Source: DATCVR01 sp036566745 (GTDB lineage: Bacteria; Actinomycetota; Actinomycetes; Jiangellales; Jiangellaceae). From it: a DNA stretch of 18,105 bases. The translations under genes were made by a program, and so were the position numbers. The stretch is taken from assembly GCA_036566745.1 (NCBI GenBank), contig DATCVR010000193.1, positions 1-18,105 on the forward strand, given 5' to 3'. Below are positions 15,628 through 18,105 of the stretch, piece by piece; within the stretch, counting starts at the first letter, position 1, and each line of letters opens with the position of its first letter. Under the pieces are notes generated by a model. It ran no database searches. It was not told the DNA's origin and saw only the letters and a list, made by a program, of their open reading frames with translations.

Positions 15628-17084
15628 GTGCCGTGCCCCACCCTCCCGCCGCGCCGTCGGCCGGAGGGCCGGACAGCGCCCCGAGCGGCGCGCGAGGGCC
15701 GGACAGCGCCCCGAGCGGCGCGCGTGCCCAGAGCGGCCCGGGCGACGGCACCCCTGTGCGTTCCCCCCGGGAGACGTCCGCGGGCTCCGGCCCGCCAGGG
15801 TCGTGGCGGCTGCGACCCGACGGTGCCACCCCGCGATTCATGCGCCGCTCCGACGGCCGGATGGTCGCGGGCGTGGCGTCCGGCCTGGCCGCGCAGTTCG
15901 GCGTGCAGCCCCTGGCCGTGCGCATCGCGTTCAGCCTGCTCAGCGGCCTGTCCGGATTCGGCGTCGTGCTCTACCTCGCGCTCTGGATCTTCACCCCCCT
16001 CGACGAGACGGTGGCCCGCGAGGCCGAGGAGGACGCTCCGGCCGGCATCGCCGCGGCCACTCGATCCGGGAAGCGCCGTCGCCGCACCCTCGCTCAGCGC
16101 ACCGGCGACCTCGGCCAGCTCGCGGCCCTGGTGGTCCTCGGCGCGGGCGTCGCGCTCCTCGTCCAGCACACGCCGCTGGGCATCAGCCCGGAGCTGTTCC
16201 TGCCGTTCCTGCTGGCCGCCACCGGGCTCACGCTGGTGTGGCGGACGGCCGACGAACAGGAACGCCGGCGGATGACCATGCTGTCCCCGAAGGCGCCGTG
16301 GCTGGCCGCGGTCACCGAGGGCGGCTGGGCGGCCACGGTGCGCGTGGTGGCCGGCGTCGGGGTGGTCGTCGCCGGAGTGGTGGTCTTCCTGGTCGGCCAA
16401 GGGCAGCTCGAGGCGACGCTCGACGCGCTCGGCGGAGTCCTGGTCATCCTCGTGGGCGTGCTGTTGATCATCGGCCCGTGGCTGTGGCGGCTGTGGCGCA
16501 ATCTCGAGTCCGAGCGGCGCGAGCGCATCGCCTCGCAGGAACGTGCCGACATGGCCTCGCACCTGCACGACTCCGTGCTCCAGACGCTCGCGCTGATCCA
16601 GAAGCAGGCCGGCGACCCCAAGGCCGTGGTCCGGCTGGCCCGGAGTCAGGAGCGCGACCTGCGGGGGTGGCTCTACGGCGACCTGGTCGACGACGGATCC
16701 TCCCTGGCGGCCGCCCTGGCCAAGACCGCCGCCGAGGTCGAGGACGCCTTCGGGGTGCCGGTCGAGGTCGTCACCGTGGGCGACACCGAGATCGACGACG
16801 CCGCGCGGGCGCTGCTCAGGGCCGGCCGGGAAGCCGTCGTCAACGCCGCCAAACACTCCGGCGCCGACAAGATCGACCTCTTCGTCGAGGTCGGTTCCGA
16901 CGGGGTCGAGATGTTCGTCCGCGACCGCGGCGCGGGCTTCGACCCGGACGCCGTGCCCGAGGACCGGCTGGGTGTGCGACGCTCGATCATCGACCGGATG
17001 GAGCGTCACGGCGGCTCGGCGCAGATCCGGTCCGCGCCCGGTGAAGGCACCGAAGTGCGTCTTTCGACGAGGAGGAACTCGTGA
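15624..17084 (+). CDS. PspC-domain sensor histidine kinase (HisKA_3, EsrS-like)
   Basis: A 486-residue membrane kinase. A Pro/Gly/Ser-rich cytosolic N-terminus (1-60) includes two identical decapeptides GPDSAPSGAR (15-34). A PspC domain follows (about 69-127: RFMRRSDGRMVAGVASGLAA, then a helix ending LWIFTPLDE). Further helices lie at about 164-181, 191-206, 237-258 and 268-290. The dimerisation/phosphoacceptor helix MASHLHDSVLQTLALIQ (310-326) has His315 as the likely phosphorylated residue. The ATPase domain shows the N-box with Asn407 (GREAVVNAAKHSG) and a G-box DRGAGFD (434-440). No large extracellular sensor is present, so it likely senses within the membrane or through the PspC/LiaF-like partner encoded divergently. 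Its stop overlaps the regulator start (GTGA), giving a coupled operon. Confidence 0.94.
   Translation: MSAVPHPPAAPSAGGPDSAPSGARGPDSAPSGARAQSGPGDGTPVRSPRETSAGSGPPGSWRLRPDGATPRFMRRSDGRMVAGVASGLAAQFGVQPLAVRIAFSLLSGLSGFGVVLYLALWIFTPLDETVAREAEEDAPAGIAAATRSGKRRRRTLAQRTGDLGQLAALVVLGAGVALLVQHTPLGISPELFLPFLLAATGLTLVWRTADEQERRRMTMLSPKAPWLAAVTEGGWAATVRVVAGVGVVVAGVVVFLVGQGQLEATLDALGGVLVILVGVLLIIGPWLWRLWRNLESERRERIASQERADMASHLHDSVLQTLALIQKQAGDPKAVVRLARSQERDLRGWLYGDLVDDGSSLAAALAKTAAEVEDAFGVPVEVVTVGDTEIDDAARALLRAGREAVVNAAKHSGADKIDLFVEVGSDGVEMFVRDRGAGFDPDAVPEDRLGVRRSIIDRMERHGGSAQIRSAPGEGTEVRLSTRRNS
15664..15723 (+). repeat. Perfect 2 x 30-bp tandem repeat in the kinase N-terminus
   Basis: Units 15664-15693 and 15694-15723 are identical. 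Because 30 is a multiple of three, the reading frame is kept and the decapeptide GPDSAPSGAR is duplicated. The perfect identity suggests a recent slippage duplication. Confidence 0.9.
17070..17075 (+). promoter_or_regulatory. Shine-Dalgarno for the response regulator
   Basis: AGGAGG lies 5 nt before the GTG at 17081, inside the last codons of the kinase gene. It decides the GTG start and supports coupled translation. Confidence 0.8.
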
Positions 17085-17764
17085 CCAGCCCCGATCAGTC
17101 CGACCCCGGCGACGCCGTCACCGGTCCGGTGCGGGTCGTCCTCGTCGACGACCACGCGATGTTCCGCACGGGCGTGCGAGCCGAACTCGGCCAGACCGAC
17201 GTGATCGACGTCGTGGGCGAGGCGGCCGACACCGCCGAAGCCGTGGCCGTGGTCACCGAGCTGCGCCCCCACGTCGTCCTGCTCGACGTCCACCTGCCCG
17301 GCGGCGGTGGCGGCGAGGTGCTGCGGCAGGTCCACCCGAAGGCGCCCGAGGTGCGGTTCCTCGCACTGTCGGTGTCCGACGCCGCCGAGGACGTCATCGG
17401 CACCATCCGGGCGGGGGCGCGTGGCTACGTCACCAAGTCGATCACCGGCGACGACCTCGTGGCCGCGATCCAGCGGGTGGCCGAGGGCGACGCCGTGTTC
17501 TCCCCGCGGCTGGCCGGCTTCGTCCTCGACGCGTTCGCGGGCACCGAGGCCCCGAGCGTCGACGACGACCTCGACCGGCTGACCCAGCGCGAGCGCGAGG
17601 TGTTGCGGCTCATCGCCCGCGGATACGCGTACAAGGAGATCGCCAAGGAGCTGTTCATCTCGGTCAAGACCGTCGAGACCCACGTGTCGGCGGTGTTGCG
17701 CAAGCTCCAGCTCTCCAACCGCTACGAGCTCACCCGCTGGGCCACCGACCGCCGCCTGGTCTGA
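17081..17764 (+). CDS. NarL/LuxR-type response regulator (EsrR/LiaR-like)
   Basis: A 227-residue two-component regulator. The receiver domain (about 17-135) has the acidic pair Asp23/Asp24 in VLVDDHAMFRTGV, the phosphoacceptor Asp69 in VVLLDVHLPG, Ser97 in the switch position and Lys119 in GYVTKSI. The C-terminal LuxR helix-turn-helix (about 164-226) reads LTQREREVLRLIARGYAYKEIAKELFISVKTVETHVSAVLRKL, with the usual KTVETHV recognition helix. All phosphorylation residues are intact. It is the cognate partner of the PspC kinase, sharing a 4-nt overlap. A likely target is the divergent kinase / LiaF-like promoter region, where an 11-bp direct repeat is present. An N-terminal extension of about 16 residues precedes the receiver. 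Confidence 0.95.
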   Translation: MTSPDQSDPGDAVTGPVRVVLVDDHAMFRTGVRAELGQTDVIDVVGEAADTAEAVAVVTELRPHVVLLDVHLPGGGGGEVLRQVHPKAPEVRFLALSVSDAAEDVIGTIRAGARGYVTKSITGDDLVAAIQRVAEGDAVFSPRLAGFVLDAFAGTEAPSVDDDLDRLTQREREVLRLIARGYAYKEIAKELFISVKTVETHVSAVLRKLQLSNRYELTRWATDRRLV

Positions 17765-17806
17765 TCGTTCCGGCGGGATCGCCGAGGTTCGTACGACGTT
17801 CTGTAG

Positions 17807-17812
17807 TAGCGT
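17807..17812 (+). promoter_or_regulatory. Candidate -10 element for the last gene
   Basis: TAGCGT lies 36 nt before the ATG at 17849, implying a leader of about 30 nt. A ribosome-binding site GGGAG (17839-17843) is found 5 nt from the ATG. No clear -35. Confidence 0.4.
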
Positions 17813-17848
17813 GTCCGCCGTCACAGAACACGACCGCTGGGAGCGTCG

Positions 17849-18105
17849 ATGGAGTTCGTCTACAACGCCGTGCTGGTACTCCACTTCCTGGGCCTGGCCA
17901 GCCTGGTCGGCGGTTGCCTGGTGCAGATGAGCGGCCGGGGCGAACGGGTGGTCAACGCCGCGATGACGCACGGAGCGCTCACCCAGGTGGTCACCGGGGT
18001 GATCATGGTCGGGCTGGCCGAGGCGGTCGACTCCCTCGAACGGGAGGTCGACACCCAGAAGATCGCGGCGAAACTGATCGTGGCGCTCGTCGTGGCCGTG
18101 CTCTG
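17849..18105 (+). CDS. Integral membrane protein of unknown function, 5' part
   Basis: The first 85 codons are present; the gene runs off the right edge. It opens with a membrane helix (about residues 5-25, VYNAVLVLHFLGLASLVGG), then QMSGRGERVVNAAMTHGA, a second helix (about 42-58) and a third starting near residue 71 after KIAAK. The charged loop DSLEREVDTQ lies between helices two and three. The layout suggests a four-helix protein of roughly 120-150 residues, a type of conserved actinobacterial membrane protein I cannot name. The ATG is preceded by GGGAG at 5 nt and has its own likely promoter, so it need not belong to the two-component operon. Confidence 0.8.
   Translation, partial: MEFVYNAVLVLHFLGLASLVGGCLVQMSGRGERVVNAAMTHGALTQVVTGVIMVGLAEAVDSLEREVDTQKIAAKLIVALVVAVL

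Noticed and set aside
15664..15723. Possible CRISPR or mobile-element repeat
   Set aside because: Only two directly abutting copies with no spacer, inside a reading frame and in phase with codons; it is a coding tandem duplication.

Overview
This is a very GC-rich, gene-dense stretch of an actinobacterial (Actinomycetota) chromosome. The reasons are the overwhelming G/C third positions, frequent GTG starts, a GroEL with a His/Gly-rich tail, the guaB / IMPDH-related guaB3 / guaA neighbourhood also known from mycobacteria, and many genes whose start codon sits 6-8 nt after a TAnnnT -10 hexamer (leaderless transcription). Order or genus cannot be fixed from sequence alone; Propionibacteriales, Jiangellales or a relative would fit. 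No tRNA, rRNA, insertion sequence, prophage, CRISPR array or recognisable defence island is visible.

Layout. 1-193: 3' end of a groEL gene and its terminator. 347-1375: a TetR-type repressor divergent from a small four-helix membrane protein (DUF6463-like), with a near-perfect palindromic operator between them. 1395-2429: a stand-alone MetE C-terminal-like protein on the minus strand, divergent from a class I aminotransferase (2609-3820). 3821-4137: a gene-poor stretch with a doubtful 30-residue ORF and iterated short repeats upstream of guaB. 4138-6845: guaB (IMP dehydrogenase), a strong terminator, and guaB3. 6916-8487: gabD2-type succinic semialdehyde dehydrogenase. 8507-11979 (minus): two overlapping half-transporter genes of a heterodimeric ABC exporter. 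12122-13711: guaA (GMP synthase), divergent from the exporter. 13761-15490 (minus): a PspC/LiaF-like membrane protein and a translationally coupled small membrane protein. 15624-17764 (plus): a PspC-domain histidine kinase overlapping a LuxR-type response regulator. 17849-18105: start of a membrane protein cut by the window edge.

How the genes work together. guaB and guaA encode the two steps from IMP to GMP, with guaB3 a CBS-less paralogue that has lost the catalytic cysteine. The other metabolic genes look like independent single-gene transcription units lodged in this core neighbourhood. The two most interesting parts are (1) the ABC exporter, whose two nucleotide-binding domains have complementary defects, so that only one composite ATP site should be active and the other is lost on both faces, and (2) the divergent PspC/LiaF-like protein plus PspC-kinase plus regulator, resembling the envelope-stress systems LiaFSR (Bacillus) and EsrISR (Corynebacterium). 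In the second, both divergent genes begin inside the same 17-bp sequence placed as a perfect inverted repeat, with an 11-bp-period direct repeat near the symmetry centre that could be the regulator's binding site. I see no wholly new system type; these two are the best candidates for new biology.
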